A DNA stretch of 64,000 nucleotides from Paratinospora sagittata (GCA_035771175.1 CM069598.1:14304539-14368538), one strand, 5' to 3'; counted from the first letter of the stretch, positions 46,683 through 60,500 are shown. The notes: a model not told the origin generated them from the sequence alone. Translations and numbers: made by a program.

Positions 46683-48357
46683 TGTTGGGATTTTGGTTCG
46701 AACTCAAAATAGAAAGTGTCTAATTTGAGTGTATGTCAAATAGGGAAGTGTTCAAGTTGATTAGGAGTATAATAGAAAGTACAGTAGTTTGGGTATATTT
46801 CTAATTTTTGGGTTTCTAATTGCAATAAATGTCTAATTTTAGTATTTTGATTATATTAGAAGTTTGTCTAATATTTATTATAAATATGAGATAGGTAGAT
46901 TAGATTGAAGTGTGAGAGAATGATCGTGTAACGAGTTAGAAGCTGATAGATTATGAGTGATTGAGTGTGTGACAAGATGTGATTGCCCAAAGAATGACCT
47001 TCTTATATTGTAATATTCTTAGTGTAATTGATTTCTCCACCGGTGGAAGTAGGCATCGATTGACCGAATCCCGTTAAATTAGTTGTGTGATTTTTTTGAT
47101 TTATTATTTGAATATTTTCACTCGAATTTGCTTGATCGATTGGGGTTGAAAAACTCAATAAATTAGTATCGGAGCTAATTTCAAGTTCTTGGTCTCTATG
47201 GGTATTGTTGCATGATTGGAGTGTTCCCGTGGGTAACGACGATGTGGATTTGGTAGATTGCTATTGAAGTATTATTGTGAGTCCTACTGCGAGAGGGCAG
47301 CGTGCTAGTTGCCATGATTACTATTACACCATTGGAGTTGTGGGTTCTTTGCTGCTTTGTGTCGTTGCGCTTCCGGTGAAGAACGAAGAGTCAAGAGTGA
47401 CGGGCCTTGACGGGCGAGTTGGAGACATTTTTTTAGATTGTTGCCCCATGGTGCTTGCAACTCCACGTTGAATTTTTTATTATTTTTTATTGGGGCGGTG
47501 AAAGTTTGATAGAATGGTGTATTGGGGATTTGGTTAAGTAAAAGGCTCTCTGATATAATGGGTGATCATTATATGGCGTAGTAGACCATTAATTGGCAGT
47601 TGTTTAAGGAAGTCATTTCACGGAGCTCTAGATCAAGCAATTGGATGTGAAGTGTTGGGTATGATTTAGATGCTATTTAATAACGTGACAAAAGATTGGA
47701 GCTTCTGAATCTATCAAGGATAAGTTTGTTGAAGGTGGAGCTCAAGATTGAATGTGTTTTGTTCGTCGTGGAGCGATTGTGAAGATTGGATGATTGAATA
47801 TTGATTGTGGAGCGATTGTGAAGATTGGATGATTGAATATTGATTGTTTGTTTGCTTCGTGCGAAGATTGATTGGTTGATTGATGTCTCAAGAATGACAT
47901 AATTGATTAGTGTTTGTTCGCGTTATTGGGAACATTGATTGATTGGTTGGTATCTCAAAAGATTGAGATAAATTATTTGATTGGTTAATTAGATAATTGG
48001 TCAAGTCTTGCGTGATAACAGATTGATTGATTGCATCTTAAGGGCATGAAATGTTCGAATGATCGATCCAGTGATGACTATTCGTGATTGGGTGATTGTT
48101 TGCATGCTACAGCGAAGATTGAAGATTAATTGCTTTGTGGAGTTCTCACCAAGATAGAAATTGTTGGGATTTTAGTTCAACTCAAAATAAAAAGTGTCTA
48201 ATTTGAGTGTGTCAAATAAGGAAGTGTTCAAGTTGATTAGGAGTCTAATGGCAAGTACGGTAGTTTGAGTATGTTTTAAATTTTTGGGTTTTTAATTATA
48301 GTAGATGTCTAATTTTAGTGTTTGGGTTGTATTAAAAGTTTGTCTAATATTTATAAG
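46683..48357 (+). mobile_element. Non-coding LTR retroelement (LARD-like)
   Basis: The left LTR begins tgttgggattttgg (46683) and ends near 47156. A PBS-like tagtatcggagc follows at 47164. A second LTR copy begins at 48162 with the same tgttgggatttt start and matches for about 190 bp, then is truncated at about 48357. The ~1.0-kb interior has no retroviral domains, but it holds a 39-bp tandem duplication (gtggagcgattgtgaagatt... near 47767-47845) and gattgattgg-rich sequence. Non-autonomous LTR element with 3' LTR loss. Confidence 0.7.
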
Positions 48358-48963
48358 AGCAATATAAATAGACATGATAGAGCATCCAAATTAGTAACTC
48401 AAAAATCTCAAAAATATCTTCTAAAATAAAAATATTATAATCGTGATTAATCAATGATAGAAAAATATTACTAATAACAATATGATCTGAGAGGTCACAA
48501 CTCAAACTTGTATTCAAGTAACTGAGGAAAGGTAAAAAGGTTGAAAGAAGCTGGTTTTTATGAAATTGCAATTAAAGCTTCCCAGCAACATTCCAAAAAA
48601 AATTTATTTTTCTTTTACAAAAAATAATAATAGAGATTTTAGAATTTATTTACCAGGAGAAGGGATAAGAATAAGATTTTTGACGGTACTCTACATATTT
48701 AACCACCATTAATTCATTTCTTTCAAGTATTTTATTTTATTTTATTTCCCTTTCTGCTATACCCTTCAAAATTTTTAGTGAACAAGAACGAAGGGGGACC
48801 CCCTGCAACTTTCCAGCCAGTTCCCACAACCCAATTTAATCTGCCTCAAGTCACCCAATGCTACTTTAGTTATACGTATATATGCTTTTCTAGGAGCTTG
48901 TGGCCAACCCAAATCCATTTTTTGATGACCCCACTTTCATTTAAACTCAAAAAGAGAAAACTT

Positions 48964-49012
<49 letters not shown>

Positions 49013-49705
49013 GAAAATAATTAAAAAAAAAAATTAACAAGGCAGTACATTGCTACAAATTACAAATATTCAATTCAAATCCTGTCTGATGGTAACATGT
49101 GCCACTCCAATTTTTCAAATTAATTTTTTTTTGGGTGCATTCTTCCCCTAATTTTCCGCTAATACGACCAACATCCTCTCCACTCCACTTTCTCCCATTA
49201 TCCATCCCCACTTTTCAACCCAAAAACGCCCCCCTTTTTTTAATCATAAATTTTGATTAATCAATCCCCCAAATCAAACGCTCCCATTTCACTTCCAAAC
49301 AAACCAAAAGTTTTAAATAATAATAATAATAATAAATAAAATAAAATAGTCTCAGATCAAACATCAATCACCACAATCTCCTTCCCTCCTCGTTAAAAGG
49401 ACACAGACGCAAGTAATTTCGTGAACATAAAAAAGAGGGTAAAACAGTAAATTTACAATATAATACCTTTCAAATCACTGGCACAATCAGAACAAACGAA
49501 AGATAATCGCCAAATCTATCACATCACAGTTTCCGACCAAAACCCTGAGGCAGACCCGTAATTTTTTACTTCTGGTTTTGTTTATAGTGGGAGTTGGGGT
49601 GTTAAAAGAAAGTACGCAGTAAAAGACAAAAAAGGCCGCGGCCCTAATTGCGCGCTTGTCTCGTAGCTTCACGTGAACCAACAAAGGAAGAGCCGAAGAG
49701 GCGGG
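48358..49705. other. Intergenic DNA and probable 3' UTR of GPI-anchored protein gene
   Basis: No gene recognised. It contains the TA run at 48966-49009, a TAA/ATAA run near 49317-49345, and a more GC-rich stretch at 49620-49700 near the 3' end of the minus-strand gene. Confidence 0.4.
48966..49009. repeat. (AT)n microsatellite
   Basis: 44-bp AT run. Confidence 0.9.
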
Positions 49706-51223
49706 TCAGAAGTGGTAAAACACGAGGAGGATGAGGGGCAAAAGAGGAAACGACGCTGTAAAAAGTGGTGAACTAATAAAAGAAGAAATAGAAGAAGAAG
49801 AAGAAGCATCCAGCTTTTCGAATTGGAGTGAATCGACGGCCAATGGCATGTTCTCTTGGTCCGGGCTGCACTTGGACTCGTGCGGGGGGTGCGGGGTGTA
49901 CATGATGGCGCGCAGTACAGCAGAAACCGTGGGAATGTACTCCGTTTTGTTGCGTGCTAACAGCCACGTCAGCCCCATTAGCTGACAGTCCCTGTTGAAC
50001 ATCTTCTTCATCCTCTCGCTCCCTTCTCCTTCCCCTCTTTCCCCCGTTCCGTTCTTGCCCCCTCCTCCTTTCAGCTGTGTAAAATGAAACAAAAACAAAG
50101 GTCATTCTCGTCATTCCAATTCCCAAATAATTTTTTACGTGCTACAATACTATTATTCTTTCTTTTTATTTAATGATTTTTCCGCGCAATAGCGACAAAA
50201 TCCTCGTCATCACGCCGTAACGTATCTAAAGCCCACGTGCCATCATCACCGGTTACCAACTTACGGCAAGAAAAGTACGATTATGACCTATGTACTCCCA
50301 TCGTTTTTCCGAAATTGACATTCAAATTAAACCGGGTTTTTTTTAAGTTAAGAAAATTGGCAGTTTTATATAATCGGAATTGACCAAAATACCCTTGACT
50401 AAGCTCAAAGTACAACCGTGAATTGATGGAAAAGTCGTCTACGTTGGGGAAAATTCAAGGATGTTTTCGTCTTTTGAGGATATAATTAAAGATAAAATTT
50501 CATAGAACAGTTTAATTAATTAATAAAATTAAGTTTCTGTAGCAATACTATTAAAGTGAAGAAGTTTGCCGGAAAACAGACCTTTTCGAGGGATCCGAGG
50601 CATTTGGTGCAGCCGGAGTACGACGCATTACGGCAATTCCGTTCCAAATCCTTGACGGCGGCGGTCGGAGTAGCGTTCCGAGTCGCAGACAAGTTGAAAG
50701 CGGCGGGGCAACTCAGTGAACTGATTTGGTGAAGCCGAATTCCGCAGAAGCAGAGAATAGCATCGCAAGTGGCGTTGGGCTGAGGAATGTGAATGTTTCG
50801 ACTCTGAAGCGAAGCCTGAAGTGAGTTAACACACTTCTGAGAGTCGTCAGGCATCATCGGAAGATCCGACGACATCGGTGTCGCCGGCGGAACCTGCAGA
50901 GCGGACTGTGCGTGAGCGGCGAAGAGCCAGGCGGCAAGGACGGGACAGCATCGGCTCCGATCGAGGTTATTGCCGCAAGCCTCGCGAACGCCGCCGAAGA
51001 GCTCGTCGGAGAGGTCGAGATGGCAGGCTTGAGCTTGAGTTTGGACCGGAAAGGCGGGGACGGTGTTCGGAGCGCTGTAGTCACCGGGTTTTAAAGGCTG
51101 CTGGTGATTGTCGTCGGATTCCGATGTGATTCCGGCCGAAGAAGATGAAGCGATCGGAGAATAGGACACAAGAATGATGAGAGATGTAAGAAGAAGGAAT
51201 CGAATTAACGCAGAGAGATTCAT
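49706..51223 (-). CDS. GPI-anchored Cys-rich protein, At4g28100-like, 2 exons
   Basis: Exon 1 is 51223-50582 (214 codons) and exon 2 is 50074-49706 (122 codons plus stop), giving 336 aa. Junction AAG|GTCTG...ACACAG|CTG is phase 0 and rejoins the family sequence ('CLGSLEK'|'LKGGGG'). An N-terminal signal peptide covers residues 1-26 ('IRFLLLTSLIILVSYSPIA'). The conserved block 'FPVQTQAQACHLDLSDELFGG', then 'RSRCCPVLAAWLFAAHAQSAL', 'CDAILCFCGIRLHQISSLSC', 'YSGCTKCLGSL' and in exon 2 'CQLMGLTWLLARNKTEYIP' and 'CSPDQENMPLAVDS'. A Ser-rich stretch and a hydrophobic C-terminal tail ('PLLPLILLVFYHF') fit a GPI signal. The family is cell-surface and of unknown biochemical role (SPARK-like Cys pattern). 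No lesion seen. Confidence 0.9.
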
Positions 51224-52361
51224 CGTTTTACAGAGTTGAAACAGTACTGAAGAAAGAAAATGGAATGAATGGAGAGAGAATTAGCGATCGAAGAGCTTTG
51301 TTTTTTTTCTTTTTTTGAATTCTTCCTGTTCATGCAACTTCCGTGAATATTACAGAAGAAATTAAGATCTGTTTCTAGATTTAAGAAGTTTTGATTATAT
51401 AAACGAAATCAGAAAGAAGAAAGCGAAGAAGATGAAGGAGGAGGATTACTGGAAAAATTAGGAGAGGTAGGGATTCATGGAATCTACTTTACCAATAATC
51501 TTTACGAGATTTTACTGGTTAAGAAACTTTTTCTCTTTTCTTTTTCCCCGCACCAGACTACTTTTAAGGAACAAGAATTTACGCTAAAGAGCCCCACACC
51601 AGTATAATCAACAAATCAAGATATACATCCTTTGCCCTAGCTTCTGCAATTCAGTTCTAGCTAGTATTACTGATCCCATCCAAAGCAAGAAATAAAGTAA
51701 AAAAACACTGAAAAACGAACTACACTATAGAGTAGTTCAGATTTGAAATGAGTGTTGAATCATCAATTTATGAACCAAAACGATCCAAACTTAGTTCACG
51801 AAATCGATCGATGCTAAGCAATTACATGAAGAAGATATGAACCGAGGAAGAAATGAAAGAAGTAGTGTTTGTTTGTGCTGTCTCAGTGGCTCTGTGGGTT
51901 GTGTTGTTTGTGACTTTGTATGGATGAAGAAGTGATGGGAAAGATGGGAAGACCTGTGGAAGCGGTTTTTGTCAGGTTGTGGCAGTCGTTTTCCTTTTCA
52001 TTCTTTTTTCTCTCTTTTTTCAGGTTAGGTTAGGGAATAGGGAGGATGTCCTCAGATTCTTTTCTTCTCTTACTACCACTACACGTGACTAAGTGTCCCA
52101 CCAAGTGCCCTACAATTCCTCGAGATACGTCTACATGACTTGGGTAAGGAGAAGATGGACCATTGGGATGAATGGGTAAAGAGAGAAGGACCCAATTGGT
52201 GTAGGGTACGAGGGACCTACGGTTTTGGGGCAACTGGTGGTGCTGGGGGCACGCATGCAACAGGGACGGGGGATCCACCACATTTGGTTTGTTTGTCAAC
52301 AAGCAAGCACTAGAGGAGAGTTCAGAAGAGAGAGGACTACAGCGTAGTGTAGTGTATGTCT
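51224..52361. other. GPI gene upstream region, no second gene
   Basis: The first 200-300 bp should hold the 5' UTR and promoter of the GPI-protein gene. A minus-strand open frame at 52030-52302 is GC-richer than its surroundings but shows no recognised domain. Confidence 0.4.
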
Positions 52362-52382
52362 TATATATATATATATATATAT
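52362..52382. repeat. (AT)n microsatellite
   Basis: Short AT run. Confidence 0.85.
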
Positions 52383-52745
52383 AATATATAAGAGTAGGTG
52401 TTAATTTGATTTATGTAGTATATACGTGGGGGGTGGTTCTAATTCCTTCTACTTTTTGTGAAACCAAATTAACGTCACTCATGTTAAAGGTAACTTGTCT
52501 GTAACTTTATTACAAATGCTTACTTTCTATGCTACTCATGATCCTTTCATTAGTATGTATAATTTTGTTCTCTTGTTACTTGGACACATAGTGGTTGCAT
52601 GTACATCTTCTTCTTTTTTTTTTTTTTTTTCTGATATAGAGTTATAATAGCCACTAATAACTCTATATCACGCCCTTAATAAAAATTTACTGACGATTAA
52701 CTTTTTGAAAAAAGTGTTTTACTATAATTTTTAAACAAAAAACTG

Positions 52746-52796
<51 letters not shown>

Positions 52797-54897
52797 CTAG
52801 TACTTAAAAACCTTTTTTAAAATATAAATCATAAGTAGCAAGTAGACCCTGAAGCACAACTTAGCTTATAAGTTGACATAACCTATAAGCTTAGAATATA
52901 CTTGTAACAAAAGACTTGTCAACCTATATTATGTTGCAAATAATATTTATTTTACATATATAAAGATTTGATTTCTGGTCACAAACGTGAAGTTTTACAA
53001 GGACTCAATAGACAAAAATAATAACAAGAGATGTATAAAATCTAGAGATATAACTATAGAAATTCAAAATTCAAATTCTTTTACAAAGAAATAACTATTT
53101 TCACGATTGGTGACCATAGAAATAACTATTCTCACAATTCAAGTCAATTAGGAAGAGACGTCAAACTACTACATTCAACTAAAATTTATGAAACAAAAAC
53201 AAAGCTAATAATTTCAACACATACAAAAAAAAAAAAAAAAAAAACAGAAAAAAAGAGTAATGGACATTAATCAAAAATCAATAAATCTTTATTTTTTTAA
53301 ACTTTTTTGAAGAAAAAGAAGTCTTTTTGAGTATATGATTCTAAGCTGGCAAACAAACAATATTTGACTTGTTTGTATATTCTCTATGAAAGAGCATCAA
53401 TTTCTGCGTGAATGAAGCGGGTGGCTATCCATCGCCCACCTTCCAGATGACAGGAGTCGTGCGTGACAGCAAAAAGCCCCTTACTGTACAAAATAAATTA
53501 AAATATAATATCTAATCTCCAATAAAAAAAAAGACAGAACCCAAGAAAGAAAGACCAAGCAGAAATACACAAATACAAGGAAGCAAATCAGTGTGGGATC
53601 ACTGCTTGCACACCTCTCAAAGGAAAGCAAAACAACAAATAAACACAGAGAAGGGAAAGAATGAAAAAAAAACAGAGTTGGGTGATTTGACCCTTCATCC
53701 TTCACATGGGAAAGCTATATATCCCTTTTCCTTCCTCCCACTACTACTGAGTAGTACTATCCATCTGTCCCCCAACCTTTTCTTTATAGACAATAATACA
53801 TCATATATAATAGAGAAATGGCTTTATATTTCTTGTGTGTTGTATGTATATTCCCTTTCTTGAAAAGAACAATTGGATATGGCAGTCAGGTTGGTGGGAA
53901 ATTCACAAAACAAAACAAACAAACAAGCAAAAGAAAGATGCTCCGAAAATAAAAAACAATCAGAGATAAGATGCATGACCCACGTTGGACCTTACCCTTT
54001 TTTTAATTGGGTAAAAGGGAAAGAAAGTATAAGCTATTTTTATTTTTATTTTTATTTTTAAAGTTAAAATTTAGTGATTTAAATCGATTTAATACTTAAA
54101 CTTAAATCAAATCAAATATAATCGATTTCGGTTCGATTTATTTTAAATTATCAAATCGAACCTAATATAATCGGTTTAGTTCAGTTTAAGTTGATCAAAA
54201 TAAATTAAAATAATTAATTATATATGTATGTATATAAGGTAATTTTAACTTTTATAATACATATTTAAAAAACTTAAAAATTATCTTTACTATATAAAAA
54301 TAATTATATAATTTTTTAATGAGAATGTTTATATCATAAAAAAAATTATAAATATTAAAAATAAATATTAATAGTTTTAATTTTAAAATTGATTCAGATC
54401 AGTTTAGATCGATTTTTAAAGTCTCAAACCGTAATTCAAACAAAATCTATCAATTTATATTTTTTTTAAATCTAAATCAAATCGAACTTATTAAAAAATT
54501 AAACCAAACAAACACGTCACTTCAATTTAATTTTATGATTTGAACTAATCTATTAAGATTCTTAATTTTTACATATTGATACAGAGTATCATGGATGTAT
54601 GTTGTTCTTTAGGATATACATAAAGTTGGTATATTAATAATCATTTTTTTTTGTCAAACAAAAAGTTGCTGCAAAAAGCTTCCAGATTTCAATTGGGTTT
54701 CTTTTAGTGTTCATTTTTTAGATTTTTTTTTTTCTTTTGAAATGTAAGCTACTTTTGAGATGCTTCTTGGTAATTGGGTTCACCTTCTTAGATCAATTTT
54801 ACTGTATTCAACGCCTAATTAAAATCTGCCTTCTTTTCCTTCTTTCTATCACTTTCTTTATCTACCTCAATCTGTTCCCATGCATTATTAAAAGATC
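52383..54897. other. Intergenic, AT-rich, no gene recognised
   Basis: It contains a 43-bp AT microsatellite at 52749-52792 and a poly-A run at 53225-53245. The region 54060-54540 has scattered aatcgatttcggttcgattt-like phrases in both orientations, similar in style to 4140-4745 and probably an eroded non-autonomous DNA element. Confidence 0.4.
52749..52792. repeat. (AT)n microsatellite
   Basis: Uninterrupted AT run of about 43 bp. Confidence 0.9.
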
Positions 54898-55029
54898 ATG
54901 AAATACAATGGCTTGAAGATGTTTTTGGGCTCCACTTTAATCATCTTAGCTTCACCCTTTGATGGATTTCAACGTGAAAAATCATTGTTTCTGATGGATT
55001 TCGTGCTCTTGGGATCTTCAACATGGTGA
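54898..55029 (+). other. Candidate small ORF, 43 aa
   Basis: ATG at 54898, TGA at 55027. It starts 'MKYNGLKMFLGSTLIILASP', a short hydrophobic N-terminal stretch resembling a signal sequence. There is no supporting homology and the length is compatible with chance. Confidence 0.15.
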
Positions 55030-55307
55030 TGATGATGGCTTGAAAAAAAGGAAGTTGTGATTGCATTACCTTTTCTTTTGTTTGAAGAAATGTAAAGCTT
55101 TTTTGGTAAAAAAAAAAAAAAAAAAAAAATTAAAGAAGACATGTAAAGCTTATAATGTTATCTATTATTTTTTTAATAGCAGCACTTTTTAGCTTTCAAA
55201 AAGAGAGAGATTAGATATAAAAAAAAAGAAAGAAAAGAAATAAAGAAATTGAGGATGGAGATTGGTGGTGTCGTCCAGGCATTGATAATTGAGCTAAAAA
55301 GTTGTCA

Positions 55308-55424
55308 TCAATGCAGCTGCTGAATCAGTTTGATAAGATCTACAACACCCAGAATCGTACGGATGCTGGTTTTAGGTTTGGCGTTGTTAGTGTTTTGAGA
55401 CGGTTCTGGCTCCTTCTTGGCCAT
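55308..55424 (-). other. Candidate small ORF, 38 aa
   Basis: The minus-strand ATG at 55424 sits in a strong plant start context (CCGATGGCC), the stop is at 55308, and a second in-frame stop follows directly. The peptide is basic/polar at first ('MAKKEPEPSQNTNNAKPKTS') and ends amphipathic ('TILGVVDLIKLIQQLH'). The local base composition is less AT-rich than its neighbours. Not recognised; it could be a genuine micropeptide or chance. Confidence 0.3.
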
Positions 55425-57536
55425 CGGCCTTTACTTACTTTACATTTGGACTAAAAAAAAAAAATAATAATTTGGTAGTAATCCTAGTTGCAGAAACTTG
55501 TGAGTTGGTGAAAAGAGAAGAACCTAACCCTTAACCCAGCTTTTGACTATTGTATAGAACTTTATTTTTCTTTTTTCCAATATATAATGAAAAACATTAC
55601 TCTAACTAAGAATATAATTTATATAGACAATGGCAGTACATTACCTTGCTCTAGGGGTATTAGGAACCTTAGGTCCCACTAATCCCTTACCCAGCTCCAA
55701 GTTAGTGAGTAGTGTGGCCACGCCCCGATTGCGTTTAAAAATCTTGTGTGGGTACGTTTGATTTATGATTTATATATAATATTTAATATTTAAAATTTTA
55801 AAAATATTAAAAATATTTTTGATTCGTTAAAATTTAAAAATAATTTTTTTAAAATTTATAAAGGACACAACTTATTTTTAATAAATAATAAAATATTATT
55901 TTTAAAATTTTTACTTTTTAAATTATATTTTATTTTTCAGATTATGAACCAAAAAATTTATTTCTCCAACTTTTGTTGGCCTAACAAAATGCGAACCCAC
56001 AAGACTGGAATCTACGAATTTGTGTGTGTATATATAAATACATCTCAATGCGTAGAATAAATAATTTAATGTGTACTACCAATCTGTTTGATAAATGTAA
56101 AAAGATAAATTTCTTCTTATGAGTTCTCCGGCTCAAACCTAAGGGTAAACTTTTGCCTTTATGCGACAAATGGGGTTAACAAGTGCGGAGACGCTCACAT
56201 GTTATTGAGTAAAATGCTATTATGTTCCCTTATTAGTGCTCATTTCAAGTGAATTAATCTTTGTAGTGCGCATAAGTTACCCTGATCAATACCACCTGGA
56301 TTACCAAATAGAAAACAATTTAATCTACATGAAAAAAAAATGTAATTACACAAATAATTGCATATCTTTCCAGCTGGATTAGTATTTCTTTTTCTAATGT
56401 AGTTTGTTGTATAATTTCTAGTACATCAATAGTTGAATTTTACAGTTGGCTTTTCCCTATTGTGGTACAGTTGGATTTCTAATATATTTAATTATAAACT
56501 GTAGTTGGTCTTATACCTAATAATTGGATGAATCAACCAATTTACTACAAGATATTGATTCATCTTTATGAATATTATGTCGCCTTTTCGTTATAATATT
56601 GTGGGATAAATGATTATGGAATCTTTAATCACCTTTCTAATGAGCACTTGTTCTGGCACAAAATGATAGGCAGCTTCAACTCATATGCAATCCCTTTAAA
56701 AAGAATCACTAATCTATAGCTGAGATCAGCCACTTTAGAACTAAGCCAATAGGGTTCAAATCTTTTGAGTCCAGATCAGGAATGAATTGATTTCACATGA
56801 GTGACCACTTTGAATTATTGCTTCAAACCAAACACATAAAATTATTAAATATATATGGAGAAAAACAAAGGACCCAGCAACTCATGGTAATTTGAATCGT
56901 AACAAGATGCCATTGTTCAGGGAATTAAAGTGCTAGATTCAGAATCAGCATCAAGCTCCATCTTCACTCAATTCAGTTCTTGTTTCTGAGATCACATGTA
57001 TCCAATCTAATTAACTCCAAACAACCCCACAAAAATGCCCATCTTAAAAAATAAAAATAAATAAATAAATAAATAAATTATAAATTGCATTTACATATAC
57101 ATAAGTTCATCAAATTCACTAAACCATGAACAAGATGGAAACCATATGACTAGTTTCCACCTTTTCAAATAAAATATATGGGAACCATTAATATACACGG
57201 ATCAAGAAGAGTTTTGCCCCCAAGGACAATTCACATAAGGGAGGGGAAAAGGTATATATAATAGGCAATGTATAACTTCATTTCTTTACTTTGTTTTACA
57301 AGTTATTTTCCCTAATTGCAGTTGGGGCTTACTTAACCAGCACTAAGGGAAACACAAAGGAAAGGAAACTAAAAGAATGGCCTTCCCAACTAAAACAAAA
57401 AAATAATAATAAGAGCAGCTAAAAAGTACTAGAAACAGACCCAAGATGAGTAGTATTATTTACATTAACTACAAACAAATAATATCCGGATTACTCAACA
57501 ATTATTTTCAAAGAATAACAAGCATGAGAAGGACCT
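55425..57536. other. Intergenic, no gene recognised
   Basis: AT-rich with an (AAAT)n run near 57047-57078. The last few hundred bases probably include the 3' UTR of the ABC1K gene. Confidence 0.4.
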
Positions 57537-60500
57537 TCATGGAGCCATGAGTCCTTCGATTGTGTAGTACAGAGATTCTGCCCAGTCAACTTTGAATAAC
57601 AATGTCTGTAATGTTTTCATTATATCATAATCTGGATCGAGCTTCCGCTGCCAGCCCTGTAAAAGATTCACAATCAGGTATAAAAATGAAACAAAGAATT
57701 ATCGCTCAAAATCAAAGCATTGGATTTTGTTGGCACTCGCAGGCAATTGATATATTAAGATACCGTAGAATGTGTTCTTGAAAATTTGACTGCAACCTGG
57801 TAAGAAGCTCTCACAGAACCAGGGCATCATCTACCAAACTACTATTTCAAACAAAATCACCACTAAAAGTACAATAAGGGTATTAAATTCTCGATTTATT
57901 CTGAAAATTAATATCACGCTCAACTAAAACTAATAAAGTCTTTTCCCAACTACATAGATCAACTGTGAAAATTTAGTATTAAGCTTTAAAATTTTAAAAG
58001 TTCTAAGTTGAAAATTTTCTAGAGCTTTTCTCAAACACATTTTGTGTTGAATTTCCATTATGATCAACGGACCGGTATCTATGATGTAAACAAATTGTAA
58101 TAATTCCAACCTGCTGTTTGCAATACGTTTGCGACCAATTATGTGATTAGGTTGACTTGAATTCTTTCTGATAATTTTCAAGTTAGAAATAAATCAGATA
58201 TTATATTATGCATTCAAACTCTCAACAATTGTTCTATATGCTTCTTTCTGATAAATATCAGTGTGAGAAGAAAATTGGTGTAATGCACACGTGAAAATAA
58301 TAAGAGTAAGACAGCCTAGATATGGTTGTGTATTGAGAAGAAAAACATATCTTCCAGCCTGTAAACACAACTATAGTCTAAACTCCGTTGCCCATGGTGC
58401 CAAACCATGTGAATCTTCGTGCTTTGGCTATTGTTCTTGTCCGACTCCTAGCCTCATAGGCAGAGACAACAAATTGTAATAGGTTACTCTGTATGTCATA
58501 AGCCAGACCCTTATTGACTAGCCCAAGAGTGTAGGTTTAAAGCTCGATCAGGAGCTTATGCCACCAACCAGTAGTACCCGGGGAGAGGGGTGACACCCCC
58601 TCTTAGTTTTGAGTAGGCAGAACCATTCAGTTTTGGTTCTTCTCGACATTCTTACCGGGTGATCCAGGAATTTGCCTATGATTTTTTCAATTGATATGTC
58701 CATATAGAAAGATCACCTTATTTCTTCACTACGGGTTCTCGTGAGAGAATCAAGGCTATTCAGGAAGAATCACTGCAGCTCCCCAATCCTAATGGAGTAG
58801 TTCCTCTGGAATCCAATGAACAACAACAATTACTTAGGATCGGCTTACAAATTTTTGGCACCATAGTAGAATCATTACCAACGGCAAGCTGTGTGTCTAA
58901 GTGCGAAAAGACAGTGCAAGCATTGATATGTCGAAACCTAAATGTTAAGTCAACAACACTTCCAAATGCCACTTCTTCCCATCGCATCCGTCTTAAAGAA
59001 GACATAGTCACAAGTTTTCACTGAGATACACGGATGCTTGTGACGAAAACTCTAGGGGGAGTGCTATGCAGGATGTCCCTCCTGTAGCATTTAAAAGTCG
59101 AAAGCTGAATGAGGAAGAACAACAGTATTCAAACCACAAGAAACTAGGAGAGTCTGCCTCTCCCCAGTGAAGAGATAGTTGGGTCAAGGCATTGCTTTAA
59201 TGGCCCACTAGAGCTTGAATTTATTGGTTCATAATCAAAAGATTGACAGTCAGCTGGATGGTTTGGAAAAGTGCTGTTGGGGTCTGAGATTTCTTTACAA
59301 GAATGAAGGAAAAGCACAAATGTACCAATGGAAAAGGACAATTTGTTGACGAGCTATTACCTCAACAACCAAAATGGTTACCAGCACTGTGCAAACATTG
59401 CCATCAGCGTTGACTTTATGATGTCGAACTTTCTCAAGCAATTGCTGCATGCATTCAGCAGGATGAACGAGATCACCTTCACGAGTACCCCAGAAAGAAA
59501 AAGACTTCTCCATTTCCTGATGAACACCATAATATTTGAAACTGAGAATCAAGGAACTATAGATATTTCTCATAAGCATTCAAGCATTACTTCATCAATA
59601 GGAATTTATACAAAATCAAAACATTACTTATGGAACCATAGGAAGAAGAGATTTTTATTAGTATGAATATATTCTTACTATTTATGTAAGTATTTGGGTC
59701 TAAGATTTGTAATATTTAAAAAAAAAACTTACTTTTATAGTATATTATTGATTTTTATTAATTTTATGTAACTTCAACATTTATGATAACAAGGTCCTTA
59801 CTACTAACTTTTAAGAGATCCCATATAGTTCTACATGTGTTTCATATTGAGTTTGTATATTATGAATCTTTCTTTTCTTTTTTTTAATAAGTTTTAGGCT
59901 TTTAGCCTTCAATGTCAATAAGTTTATGAATGAGAATAGAGAGTTTTACTAATGGCGGGTTGAGAGAGAGAGAGAGAGAGAGAGCTGACAACAAAGAATT
60001 TCAATTTCAATTCATTAATCGGTATCTCAAATTACAAACTAAATTATGTATACCCATAACTGACTTCTAAATCAATTAGGAAATTTTGAACACATCCAAA
60101 CTTATCTAAAATTTTAATTGAATAACAACCCAAAAATAAATAAATAACCCAAATAAATAAATGAATTAAAATTAAAATTCTAAGCAATCTATATTAATTC
60201 TTGTACGTTGCAATATGCAAGAGCAAATTGGGTGATGTGCCCTGCATCATTTACTTACTTGGTCAGAGATAAAATGAGAGAGACCAATTAAGGTGGTTTG
60301 GAGTTACATACAACAAAGACCCTTAGATGTGTTAGTTAGGAAGAGTGACCGATTAACAATTCACGGTAATGATATAGGTAAAGGAAGACCTAAAATAACA
60401 TAGAAAAAAAAAAAAAACTTAAAAAGATATAACTACTAATAATATAATTATTGACTTAGCCCTTAATGAAGCAGGTTGGAGAAAGAGAATTCATATAAGT

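Noticed and set aside
47277..47471. 64-codon frame
   Set aside because: Lies in the non-coding interior of the LARD-like element and shows no domain.
49731..51129. Plus-strand and alternate frames over the GPI-protein gene
   Set aside because: Shadows of the real minus-strand exons, which carry the conserved family motifs.
52030..52302. 90-codon minus frame
   Set aside because: Pro/His-rich without recognisable domain, signal or splice context. Possibly leader sequence of a transcript, but unsupported.
53400..55300. Conserved microRNA precursors
   Set aside because: I looked for common plant miRNA cores (such as the miR156, 166, 167, 172 and 399 types) and found no match in a plausible hairpin.
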